In this document: one piece after another, positions 10,172 to 20,976 of the stretch
How the letters are laid out: the number at the start of each line of letters is the position of its first letter
Numbering within the stretch: position 1 is the first letter of the stretch
Origin: Rhizophagus clarus
Lineage: Eukaryota; Glomeromycota; Glomeromycetes; Glomerales; Glomeraceae
Direction of reading: 5' to 3'
NCBI GenBank assembly: GCA_015698045.1
Contig: BLAL01000324.1
Coordinates: 642,501 to 706,500, forward strand
DNA length: 64,000 nucleotides
The notes under the pieces: generated by a model
What the model was told of the DNA's origin: nothing
Seen by the model: the letters and a program-made list of their open reading frames with translations, nothing else
The model's database searches: none
Made by a program: the position numbers and the translations under genes

Positions 10172-13100
10172 TCATTTTATTAATTGAGTAAGTTCATAAA
10201 ATTTGTGAAGTATAGTTAGATGTAGTGTTTTTTTGTTCTTGTATTTGCCTTTAAAAAGAGTACTGAAATCATGTGTGATAATTTGTCGACATGTTAGGAG
10301 GAAAGGGCTAGTCACGTCCGGTGGAGCTGTGCTTCCTGTTGGTGCCAGGAAAAATTTAAAAATGGCGTTGTTGTTGATCTCTTGTGTGAGTAGAAAATCT
10401 CCATGATCGCACGTTTGTCTAATATATTGCTGTAAGTCCTGTGTGTACTTGACTATATGAGGGCGTAGTACTTCAAGGTTGATCGGGCAAAGCCAGAGCG
10501 AGGTGTTAGTTTCCGGGTGTAGTTTGCAAGTCCAACAGTTTAATACATCGCGGAATAATTTGGGATAGCGTAGCGACATTATGTCCATAGTGGGAACGAG
10601 GTTATTAATTGCTTTGCGTTGCCAGGCTCTAAATTTGGTGAGTTTATGACTAGTGGGTCGATCGTCAGGGTTGAAATTAAAAAATTTTTCTGTACAAGGC
10701 CAGTCAATTATCTGATTGAAGGAAGCAGTCTTTAAATCGGCATTGGTTTTATAATCTAACCATGTATAGAACTTCTGTCGGTTACCGATATCCCGGGCAA
10801 TATGGCGGATATTATGATCGATCGTAATGTTATCGTAATGTTGATCCCACACTATGTGGATGTTCATCAGTACGTGATGTTTGTCGAGTACAATTAAGTG
10901 TGATGATGTATGGCCAGTCTTAGCCAAGGTATCCGCTTTGTCATTGTGTTCATTTTCTGAATGTGCTTTGACTTTATGAAGGTTGACTGTTAATCCATTA
11001 TCTTTGATAATTTTCATAATAACAAACCATATATGATGGTTGGGAATTTTCAATTGTCTGCTGGGTGTGACAAGGCGTTGTGTGATATTACGGAAGGTGT
11101 TGATACAACACTGTGAGTCTGTGCAAATATTAATAGTCGTGTGTGGAGGACAAATAAGCAGAGCTGTACAAATCGCGTATGCTTCCGCTTTAGTGGATGA
11201 CGGGAAATGTTTACAAGCGCCCGAAAATGAAATCGGAGTAGGAGTAACAGGACGAGTAACATGCCAGCCTAGGCCCATGGTTACATTTTGATGTTGATCG
11301 AAATGACAAGAACCATCTGTATATATATCTATAACTTGATCAAAAGGAAAATTTAATAAAACATTATAAAATCGATATAAATATTGTTTCGTTTCATAAG
11401 ATAAAAGAAAATAAAAATGTAAAAATGATAAAGGATATTGGCATGCTTCAATTCGAGAATCCATCGTATCAGTGTTAATTGTTGATATTATGTCCGAATT
11501 AAGTAATTGGTGTATACGTAAATAGTCATTGTATGCTAGAGTTCGTAATGTATGATGACTCTTGGTTGTTTGACAAAGTGATCCTTGTTGTGATTTACGT
11601 GTCCGTAATGCATCCCGGTTGTTAGGAAACGTACTTTTCGGTTTGATCTTTAAATCTAAACTTTTATCCAAAGCTTGAAGTATGATACATTTAGGTCTTA
11701 AATCAGCAAGATAATATGGATAGTGTAGATTACATCCTTCGCATTGTTGAAGGATGTTATCACGTGATTTTGGCGTACGTTCGTTGTCCTGATTGTTCGA
11801 TGTATTTATAGTAGTAGGAACCCAGTGTTCTATAATCATCATTGGAGAGGATGGGCTATGGTTGTCTTTGCTAAGAATCTTGCCGTATACTATATCCTTA
11901 ATTACTGGTGACCAAAAATAAGTCCACATGTTACGAGGATAAAGGGTTTGGTTGGGTGATGTGAAAATTTTTCTTAGGACGATTTAATCATAGTAGTTAT
12001 TGCGGTAACCCAGGAAGATCAAAATTAAGACGTAACGTGTTAGGGTTAATGGTGTATTGATCAATCATATGTTTATACCATAGCAGTATTGGCCCTTTCT
12101 TATTAGGTGTTGTGCATCGGATTTCGTCCCAGGATTTGAAAAATAAACTATCAGGTTGTATAATTTGGTCAAGGAACATGATCCTTTTCGTCTTCAAGGA
12201 TTTGATATATCTGAAAAAATAAGTCAGATTAATAAGGTAATCGACAATCGGAAAGAAACCTCCTTTTGTTGAAAATGCGAAATTTGTAGTAAAAGTGAAG
12301 TTATAATTTCGTAATAAATGTATAAATCGTTCGATATTATTAAATTTAGTGAGCGGTTTGAGAAATGTTTGTATGATATTAATGGGTGAACGGGGGTACT
12401 AAAAGTTGGTTTGTGAGAGTAAAAGGAGAATTTTAATACAATCTGATGTAATAGGGTTAAATGATGCGGCATAAAAATTAGCCAGTTTCGCATGAATTTG
12501 TAAATCGTGAAAGTTGATGATGTTAGGTGCAATAGGGGTGTGTATAGCTGCTGTATAAAAGTTTTTTGGTAGATTAGTAATAGATTTGAAGGCTGATCTC
12601 AATATAATATTAATTCTGTTGTTAATGTGAGCAGGTACTATAATATGTTGTGTCATGTATTCAATTCTTGGTAATATAACCTTGTTGATAACGTATATGA
12701 TCATATCTTCCGTTATCTTCTTTTTCTTAATCATATGCGTCATATGATTAGTGGTGTTTATGATCTTATGATAGAGTTTGTTGTGATTGTTAAAAGCGTT
12801 AAAATGTGCTCCTAATATTCTGAGATTGTCGTTCTTTCCTACTACATCAACAGTGATGTTGGTGGAACCAAATTGGATATTCGTAGTACCGTCTTTAACT
12901 AATGCTTTATCGTTTGTTAAGAGGTGACATTTCGACTTGTTAATTTTGATATTACTGAAATTATAAAATTTGTCAGCGATTCTTAAGTGTTCTTCTAGGT
13001 GGTGTAATGAATTGTTAAGCCACGTCGTATCGTTAAGATATCCTTGTAATTTACAATTTAACTGTAATTTGTGCGAATTTTCTGTCAAGTTGGAGTCATA

Positions 13101-15830
13101 AATATCCTTCGGATGTTCTGCTTGTAGGTCGATACCGCCTATCGTAGTGTTGTTGATCGCTTTGAAAAGTGGGTCATAATACAAAACCCATAATATAGGA
13201 GAGATAACTTCACCTTGGATAATGCCCGTGGTAAGGTCAAACGAGTTCGTTAAATGGTCACCTATAATGACCCTATTTTTGTGGCCTTTGAAAAGGTTAA
13301 TTATCATTGTTTGGAATAAATTTGATAGGTCAAGGCGGTCCATGGCTTTAGTTAAAAGGTCAAGGTTGATGCGGTCATACGCTTTGCTTAAATCTTGAAC
13401 CATGATGTAAAATTTACGATTTTGTGCTAAGTTGATATCTATGCATGTTTGTATTGTTAAAATAATTTCAGCAGTCGAAGATCCTGCGATGCCAGCCTGA
13501 TTATTTGGCTGTAGAGCATTAGTGGTGTGAAGGAATTTGTTGAGACGATCAGTGATGATTTTGATGAAAATCTTACATAATGATTCGAGTAGGATTATAG
13601 GTCTGGTTTTTTCAAGTTGGTAATTCCAAAATTCCGGTTTGGGTATCGGATATAAAAGCGCTGATGTCCATGCTGACGGTATATGTCCTGTTTGCAAAAT
13701 ATTATTAAATAAAGTTAATAGTATCGTATGATGGCGTTTAGGGAAATGTTTCCAAAATTCATAAGTGATCCCCGTTGGTCCTGGGGCTTTGTTGTTTGGT
13801 AATGATTGTATGGTCATTTGCAATTCATTGCTCGTGATGGAGGCAATTAATTGGTCTTTAAGTATCTGAGGTTTCAGTTTGGTTTTGTAGATATGTTGCC
13901 AGAAAGTTGGTAATTCGTCCATGGTGGTGAAGTTAGTTGAAACGTGTGAAAACGAACCTATATTTTGAAAGTGATTGATTGTTAATGTGTCTATATCTTT
14001 CCTGTTTGTAATTAGCTGTATTTCATCCGTGTCTGTTGTGATGATCAAACGGTCGATTGTAATTTTTTGTGGTTTACGTTCTAGTATTGAGTTTAACATT
14101 CTGGTTTGGTTATTATTGAAGTCTTGTTGTCTTCTTTCGATGTATTTGTTGATATTGTGTAAGTTGTGTTTGTTGGTTGCACGTGCATATTCTTTGTTAA
14201 TGCTTTCATGTAATTTTGTTAGTTGAAGTTTAATGTCACCGTGATTTTGATCATTAAGTATGTTCGGCCAGCTATACGTAAAATTGAATTTCTTGCTAAG
14301 GATTGTTAGTTTGGTTATAGCTTGTTCGGTCCAAAATTTGTCTTTGCAGTAATACTTGTCCAGGTCAGGTGGTAAAGTGTTGGTGTTGTGTAGGTCGGTC
14401 GGAAGGATGTGTAGTTTAACAAAAAATTTGAAATGGTGTATAAGTGTGCCAATTTTCTTTTTTGCGTTGCTAATTTGTCTGATTAAGAGAGGTTCCTCAT
14501 TTCTATCTTGAGGTTTGAATTTCTTAATCTTAAAAGTGTCTTTTGCAATTTTGATTAACATTTGATGAAGAGTTTCAGCTTGCGTATTAATCGTGTGTGT
14601 GTTGGTTGTGTTTTTGAAAACTTCATTATAACGTGGTTCATTTAGTTTATGATTGATTTTGTTATGATATTTTGACCAGGTTTCATTGTCTTTGATAAAA
14701 TAATGGTCGTTGAGGGTTTTTTTGTTGGTGGGTTGTTCCATGTCGTGTGATCGTGTCCTATCTACGTTAGGTCTGAAAAGATCGTTTGTTAATATATGCA
14801 TGACTACCATGTCATGATCTGAAGCGTAGCAGTAGTCCGTTATTACGTCAGTATTATTAATACGGTCGAGTATGAGATTATTCGCGTAAATGTAATCTAA
14901 TCTAAATTCACCATGATAGTTTTTATATGTGTTAGGTGGGTGTGTTAGTAGCTTTTTTTGGACATCACAATATTGTTGATCTCTTAATAATTCAAAAAAT
15001 TTTTTTCTGTAAATTGGTACTGTTTTCTGATCTTTTCGGATAGGAATAAGTTGATTTTCGTTAAAAAAGACGTCGTTGTCATTGAAGTCCCCTAGTACGA
15101 AGTTGTACATGTGTGTGTTGATTTTATTACAAAAGTGTTGTTTGTATGTATCAGTTATTGTGTTGTAAATGTTTTGTCGATTGGTGGTACTATTTGTGGG
15201 CAGATAGAAACCGAAGAGATTAATTTGATATTTGTTTTTGAAAATTAGTTTTATAAATATATAGCGTCCTGGTATCGTGTGGATTTTGGCTATGTGTTTG
15301 TAAAATAGGTCTGAAATGATGATGGCGTTACCAGCGTTTCTGCTACTATCGTTTATTGGATTGTTAATGATATGGAATTGTGTAGTTTCTTCCATGTCGG
15401 AGTGAAGGTTTGGTGTGTAGACGACATTTTGTATGGAGAAAGATCGATGTGCTTTAGATGATTCGTGATGTGGAGCTTGCGATTCGTGTGTTTCGCAAAT
15501 GTGTAGGATATGTATGTTGTTGTTGATCATTGTATTGAGTATGTCTGGTAATTTATTTTTGAAATTACCCCTAATATTGTGTGTGGCGATACCTATGCAT
15601 GGTGTGTAGTGTTTGTTATTAGAAAAGATGATGTATGGGTTGAAAAATTGACCTATATTTTTAAAGTTAGGGTTAAAGAATTGTCTGTTTGTGTCGCTAG
15701 CTGGGTTGTTGGTGTCATGATTGTGAAGTAAATTTTGGTCTATTTCGTCATGTTTTCTTTTTTTGTAATTTTTATTAAAATTATCTCTATTTTTTGTGTT
15801 TTTTGTTTTTGTATTGTAAATTTGTTCGTT
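10172..15830 (-). pseudogene. LINE ORF2: endonuclease, reverse transcriptase, RNase H (broken)
   Basis: The open frame runs from just after a TAG at about 15831 to 12399, then continues in other frames (12197-11997, then about 11960-10172), so at least two frameshifts split it. Endonuclease signatures: GIATHNIRG (upstream of the first ATG at 15530), ICETH, GDFNDND, RLDYIYANN and ASDHDMV. RT signatures: KTRPIILLESLCKIF, QDLSKAYDRI (motif A), GIIQGEVISPILW (motif B) and GYLNDTTWL (motif C; the first Asp of the usual Y-x-D-D is Asn). RNase H signatures in the last part: IYTDGSC, TKAEAYAI, TDSQ and NDKAD, so all four acidic residues remain. The protein would exceed 1800 residues. The lack of an ATG before the endonuclease suggests a lost start or translation coupled to ORF1. 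Confidence 0.85.
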
Positions 15831-15887
15831 CTGATGCTAGGAGTTATCGAGGCTCCTAGTCTATTCATTTGGTCGAACAGGGCGGTT

Positions 15888-18073
15888 TCAGTAACGATGT
15901 GGGTTCGGCGGTCTGCCTCCAATATAGTTAGTGAAATGTGAAAGAAGTCCTTCGTTTCCTTCTGGAGTTTCCATATTGTTATAGTTATACTCAACTTCCT
16001 CGTTATTTTGGTCATAATATTCAGCGTCGTATTCTCTTTCCATCCTGCCAATTTCTGAATGGCCTTGGATAGAATTGATGTCTTCCATTGGGTATTGTAC
16101 GGGTGCCGACGTGGTGTTTTGGCCTTCGTATTCAGGTAACGAAACCATTTGTATTTTTCGTTGTCTTTCTGTGGAAGTGTTATTAGTAGTATTGGGCGTT
16201 GCGTTGGGATGTGACATAGTGATATCAGTCATTTGGTTTACACATTCATTTCTGGAAATGTGTGTAGGTAAATTGTTCTGGTATAGCGCGATCTCATCCA
16301 GTTTTTGGATCATAATGTCTGATTTGGTGTTAACATGGTTGAGTTGTTCTTTCATGTATAACAGTTCTTTAGTATTGGTCACGATACTTTCCTTGACTAT
16401 CGTAAGTTCTTTCTTGAGTGAGTTATTTTCATCGGTTAATACCTTAACTTGGGTTTTTAAGGTATTAATTTCTTGTTCTAGACGATTAATTTTCATTGAG
16501 TTATCTGGTATGTTAGGGATATAGGGAGTTGGTTGGTTAATTTGTGTTTGTTGCATGTGTTTATTTTGGTCCATACGGATGATTCGTTCTCCATTTTGTG
16601 TGGCAATAATTGATTTGAATTGATTGTAGATTTGTTGGTTGATGGTTGGTTTTTTGTTGTGATTTCTATCGATCGTTAACGCTCTAGGGCGTTAGTTGGG
16701 ATCTTGCTTGTTCGTACAATTTGTGTATTCATGGGTTGGATCTCCACAAATAGTGCATGAAAGACGTATGTTTTGTGGAAAAACATAAATGATTGTGTTG
16801 AAACATTTGATTCGAAAGATTTGATCTTTATAATCTTTTTTTTTAACATAGACGTAAGCAGCTTTTTGTAATTGTCTATTGTTTGTGGGTGCGAAGGTGC
16901 AGGTTTGTGCATTAATGCGTGTAAGGATCGGGTGTAAATCTCCCAGTTGTGTATTCATTGGTAGACCTGTTATTTTGTACCCAAATTTGCTTCTTTTATC
17001 ATGTTCTGGATGAGAATGATCAGCGGGTAAAATACGACATACCCAGTTTTCTATTTTCAGACTGTAGATCTCTTTAGCGAAGAAATTTTTTACTGGTTGT
17101 ATGTCTTTAAATACAATATGAATTTGTTTGTAGGTAGGTGGTTGTGGTTTATAGTTTCTTTGATTTGGTCTCTGTTGTTGAGTGGTATTACGTCTCTGTC
17201 TGATGATTTCTTTATATGTGAGGATATTGCCATATTGATTTTGAACGATGTTGACAAATACCTTGGTCGGGTATGATTGGGGTATGTCAACAAATTTGAT
17301 GCTGCGGTTGAATATGTTTGTTAATTCTTGTTTGATAATATTAGAAGTGTTTTCTTTGTTAAAGTCATGGAACGTGACTCTTAATGAGCCGATGTTGACG
17401 CCATCTAATGCGCTTTTGTCGACATCACTCGTAAAGGTTAGGACTATTATGGAGATTTTGCATATGGTGTCAATAGAACATCCTTTAAAACTTTCTTTGT
17501 TGGCGAAGTGTGAACGTACTTTGTTAAGTACCTCGTGTGGTTTATCATTATTGGGAAAATGATTGAGAGGACAAAATAATCTAAAAATTTCAAATCGAGT
17601 TGTTCGTGCATAAGTGTGTCCTGATTGGTGTCTGTTATTTTATTCTTTCCTTTGTTAGATAAACCGGTTTTTGGATTAGCCCCTGAATGATCTTCATTGG
17701 GCGCAGTAATGAGAGGATTTCCGTCATTCTTGGGAGCATGAAGTGACTCGTTCAAGGAAACTAAGACTGGAGTTTTTGGTGTTGTTGTCTCGTCTGTTTG
17801 TGTTTGAGTGTCTGGGAGACTGGTATTTTCAGTCATGAGAACATCATTATTGCTTCCTTCTGTTGTTCTGACTCTTTTGTTCGAGGTTTCATGTCTATTA
17901 GGATCGTTCTTAGGTGTAGATGTTGTAGACACGGAAGCGTTGTCTTCTTGCGGGTTGTTATTAACCTGAGTTGCGTTATTGGTACTTTTAATCATTTCTT
18001 GGTTGTTGTTATTGATGTTTGAAGAGCTTCTTTTTGTGTTTCTAACAGAACTTCTAGTGGAACGGGTAGACAT
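15888..18073 (-). pseudogene. LINE ORF1: nucleic-acid-binding protein with CCHC knuckle (broken)
   Basis: Starts at the ATG at 18073 (MSTRSTRSSVRNTKRSS) with a Ser/Thr/Asn-rich disordered N-terminus. A frameshift near 17560 moves reading to another frame, through FVNIVQNQYGNIL and KNFFAKEIYSLK, to a single zinc knuckle CTICGDPTHEYTNC (C-x2-C-x4-H-x4-C) near 16720-16770. One TAA at 16692 precedes an otherwise continuous frame. That frame forms a heptad-rich coiled coil (NRLEQEINTLKTQVKVL) and an acidic, Tyr-rich C-terminus ending RPPNPHRY at 15888. Such proteins coat LINE RNA in family members. Confidence 0.75.
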
Positions 18074-18275
18074 ATTAAATTTTATAGAAGAAAGTTTTAC
18101 TCTGATATTTTTGTATACTTTTGTATATATGTTTCTCCTGTAATTTTGATTGTACGATTCAAAAATGTAAAGAAAAATAGGTGTTTGCTTGTGAAATAAA
18201 ATGTTTTCTATGTACTATTCTTCTCTGAAAATTTTGGACTTGTGATCGACAATCAAAAGGTCTTATGAACTGGCC

Positions 18276-18292
18276 TAGCAAAAGAAGTTATA
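18276..18292. repeat. target-site duplication, copy b
   Basis: TAGCAAAAGAAGTTATA between the 5' end of the full LINE and the A-rich tail of the next element; shared by both insertions. Confidence 0.85.
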
Positions 18293-19564
18293 TTTTATTT
18301 TTATTTTTATTTTTATTTTTAAACACGAACAAACAATTAGGACAGAAATAATATTGATTATCAAATACAAAATTGACAAACGATACGCAATCCATAACTA
18401 ACTATCACCACCTCTAAAAGAGCTAGCTTTGTCCGCCTGAGAAACAGAAGCAGAAAATCATCTGCTTACCGAGCCCAAGAGGACTACCATTCACACCCCG
18501 TTCACACTAAAAAGATGAGTAACGCCTTACTTCTAATCTAATTAAGGAACCGAATTTTTCTTTCATCTATTGATGCTACACGTAAATTCTGTCAGGTGTA
18601 GAATATTGTAGGGGTTAAAAAGGTCCATAATTGTAATATTATCATAAAAATTGTAATTAGGCGTCAGAAAAGCCAACGTCTTTAGACATCGAACCACTGT
18701 TATAATTAAATCGTTTAATTCTATCGGGCGGTGGAGTTGACGAACTCCCACTATGCGTTAAACCTTGATGATCAACTGAGTGACCGGATGTATGAGAAAT
18801 CCTAGGAGTAGAACTTGTAGCAATACTTGAAGAAGTAGGTGGTTCTGAACAACGTAAACGGTTGGGAATTGATTCTGACACAGTTGTCAGTGCGATGTGA
18901 ATTCGATGTAAACAAATGTTGGGTGTGGCCAATAAAGCTGCATCTTCTGGAGAAATAACATAGATGCTATTATCTTGATAATGATCTGGAGTAACATCTT
19001 GGACTATTTTTAGTGGAACATTTCTGAGCGTATCTATGTATGAAATAATTTGATCACAATGAGTAATTCCTGCTAACGCGAGGGAGTGACGCTGGTATCG
19101 TTCGCGGATACTTGGGTCGATTAAATAAATCTGATGATGTGTTTGGTAATATTCAATCGCATCACCAACAAAATCTGGTGGCAATGGGGGTAACTTGATT
19201 TTCCGTTTGTATCTTCGACGTAATCTTTTGGCATTCTTTCGAATAGCTTGTAGAGGAAATCCATTATGTACAAAATTAAACGTTGAACCAGTATAAGGTA
19301 GTTGCTTTGCGGGACAATGATGAAGTTGTTTCAGCACTGTAGTAGGTTTCATTCCATCTTTTAGCGCGCCTAAAATAAAAGGTTTCTTGTATTTTGCATT
19401 AGCATTCTGTGATAAAACTAACGTACTTAAGCGATTAAACCGTTGGATTTGCTGAGGGCTTCTCACGATATCAAATTGCAAACGTTTGTATTCTTTAAAA
19501 TATTTCCACTTTGTCGCATCAGGCAAATGATTACGTTGCCTAGCCGGAATATCCTTATACTTTT
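18293..19564 (-). mobile_element. LINE-tailed retroinsertion carrying an unrelated ORF
   Basis: The minus-strand 3' end (18293-about 18480) has an A-rich tail and about 200 bp resembling the 3' end of the neighbouring LINE, including shared words GTGATAGTTAGTTATGGAT and GGCGGACAAAGCT. The 5' portion does not resemble any part of that LINE. Copies b and a of the 17-nt duplication bound the insertion. It may be a 5'-truncated relative with its own coding region, a non-autonomous passenger, or a chimera made by template switching during reverse transcription. The boundary at 19564 rests only on the duplication. Confidence 0.55.
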
Positions 19565-19676
19565 TAGCAAAAGAAGTTATAAACAGTATATACGGTGGCA
19601 TAGTATTGTTGTATCTGATCATGTGACTTCGTTGATCAATGTCACCGATGTCATAAATGAATGACATAGCATACAT
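18657..19676 (-). CDS. unrecognised 339-aa ORF spanning an insertion junction
   Basis: Starts at the ATG at 19676 and ends at TAG/TAA-side 18657. The first about 33 residues (through MPPYILFITSFA) come from sequence outside, or within, the 17-nt duplication at 19565-19581. The rest lies in the LINE-tailed insert. It contains a Lys/Arg-rich stretch KNAKRLRRRYKRKIKLPPLPP near residue 185 and a Ser/Thr/Pro-rich C-terminal 70 residues. The start (PPYILF...KWKYFKEYK) faintly recalls an HMG box, but I could not align it convincingly. Function unknown. Codon use and the absence of stops over 1 kb suggest a gene that was functional recently. Confidence 0.45.
   Translation of the reverse strand: MYAMSFIYDIGDIDQRSHMIRYNNTMPPYILFITSFAKKYKDIPARQRNHLPDATKWKYFKEYKRLQFDIVRSPQQIQRFNRLSTLVLSQNANAKYKKPFILGALKDGMKPTTVLKQLHHCPAKQLPYTGSTFNFVHNGFPLQAIRKNAKRLRRRYKRKIKLPPLPPDFVGDAIEYYQTHHQIYLIDPSIRERYQRHSLALAGITHCDQIISYIDTLRNVPLKIVQDVTPDHYQDNSIYVISPEDAALLATPNICLHRIHIALTTVSESIPNRLRCSEPPTSSSIATSSTPRISHTSGHSVDHQGLTHSGSSSTPPPDRIKRFNYNSGSMSKDVGFSDA
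19565..19581. repeat. target-site duplication, copy a
   Basis: TAGCAAAAGAAGTTATA inside the 339-aa ORF, where it encodes ITSFA in minus-strand reading. Identical to copies b and c. Confidence 0.75.
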
Positions 19677-19817
19677 AGGTAATATTGCATATATTTTTAA
19701 TATAGCATAAATGGCATATACTGTATGTATTATTTTTGTTCTATGTAAGATATTTATGATTTATCATTGTTATATTTGCAATTGTTATAAATAAAGCTCT
19801 GGATTTATTCCAGACAA

Positions 19818-20468
19818 CCCTATAAAAAATAAAATGCCCGGAAAATGTTATCAAAAATGTCCGGAAAATGTCTGGAATAAATCTGATGTGTCTGGAAAAT
19901 GTCCACTTTTTTGGTACATGTCTGACACACTTCTGATACTTAAAATTTTGACATGTCCTAACTTTGTCCAGAATTCATCCAGTATTTGTTCGGTATAAAA
20001 TATTGGACAAATTCCAGACAGTTAAACCTGGACAAATTCTGGACATAGCAAAAAAACCAGATAGACAAATTCCGGACATGAAAAAGTTCAGGACAAATTC
20101 TGGATACTATTTCCAAAAAAGAATAAATTAATTTTGTAAAAAAATGCAAAAAGCACAAAACTGACATTCAAAATCTTTTCTGTCGTACTAATTAAAATTG
20201 CAGAGCAGGCAAAAATACCATATATCTATGATATAAAAATTCTGGGTTAAGGAATAATGATGATCATCTATCCATTGATCATCTTTTGTGGCAAAATTTT
20301 ACAAAAATACATTTCTGGACAATTTCTGGACAATTTCCTAATATCCCGGAAATGCAGTGTTTTCGGAACAGTTTCCGGACACACAGTGTCCAGAATTTCC
20401 GGACAATTATTTAGACAATTTTTCTGGACATTTTCTGGACATTATCCGGACACATATTTTTTATAGGG
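19818..20468. mobile_element. 651-bp terminal-inverted-repeat element with subterminal repeats
   Basis: The left end CCCTATAAAAAATA matches the right end TATTTTTTATAGGG as an inverted repeat. The similarity continues inward through CCGGA(A/T)AATG words. Many copies of TGTCC(G/A)GAA(A)AT-like words sit inside both ends, in opposite orientation in the two halves. Each end is followed by CAA, a possible 3-bp target duplication. There is no transposase frame. This is a MITE-like non-autonomous DNA transposon; the superfamily is uncertain. Confidence 0.7.
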
Positions 20469-20958
20469 CAAGGCATGTTCACAAGTTCTCTAAAAGCCTT
20501 TATTTTATCAATATTTTATTTTTGATGGTTAAGTTATCTCTTTATTTGTGATGAATACCTGGGAATCCGACGTACAGGAATTGGTATTACACATTTGATT
20601 GAGATTTTTACAAGTTGTATTTAAAGTGTTGATAAATAAATCTTCTGCTACCACAAAATAATAATTGTTAGCGATTGCTAACATCAAAGAACTGACCCAA
20701 CAGTATTCTTAATATAAAATAATTATGGAAATTAAGGAAATCCCTATCATTTTTTTTATACCTAGACAATATCTTACAAATAATAGATAAAAGTTAAAGA
20801 AAAATAACCACCAAAATTTACGTCAACCGTATGATATGGATAACCGGAATGACTGAATGAATTATAAAAGATCATTAGTTAATCACGTATATACTAGTGA
20901 AAATTAAAATTCTAAAAATGAATGTTAGGAACTATTTAGAATTTTGTATTATCAAAAC
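20469..20958. other. intergenic, no feature recognised
   Basis: AT-rich DNA between the inverted-repeat element and the next retrocopy; nothing coding seen. Confidence 0.4.
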
Positions 20959-20976
20959 GTTATTGCTTATTATTAT

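Larger units (their letters stand above)
9570..18275 (-). mobile_element. full-length, decayed LINE (APE-RT-RNase H type)
   Basis: An 8.7-kb minus-strand non-LTR retrotransposon. Its 5' end is at 18275 and its A-rich 3' tail, made of AAAAAT-like repeats, lies at about 9570-9605. Identical 17-nt duplications flank it. Order on the minus strand: 5' UTR (18275-18074), ORF1 with a CCHC knuckle and coiled coil, ORF2 with apurinic-type endonuclease, reverse transcriptase and RNase H, then a 3' region of about 0.6 kb. Frameshifts in both ORFs and an altered RT motif C show it is no longer autonomous. The combination of CCHC ORF1, APE, RT and RNase H fits fungal Tad1/I-like LINEs; the exact clade would need a tree. 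Confidence 0.88.

Noticed and set aside
13975-16524. Plus-strand frames opposite the LINE ORFs
   Set aside because: Shadows of the minus-strand retrotransposon proteins, without own motifs.
18657-19676. HMG-box (mating-type-like) protein
   Set aside because: PPYILF and KWKYFKEYK only loosely fit the HMG pattern and the first part belongs to sequence across an insertion duplication; kept as unknown.
19958-20466. Small frames in the inverted-repeat element
   Set aside because: Made of the subterminal repeat words read in one frame or another; no transposase motif.
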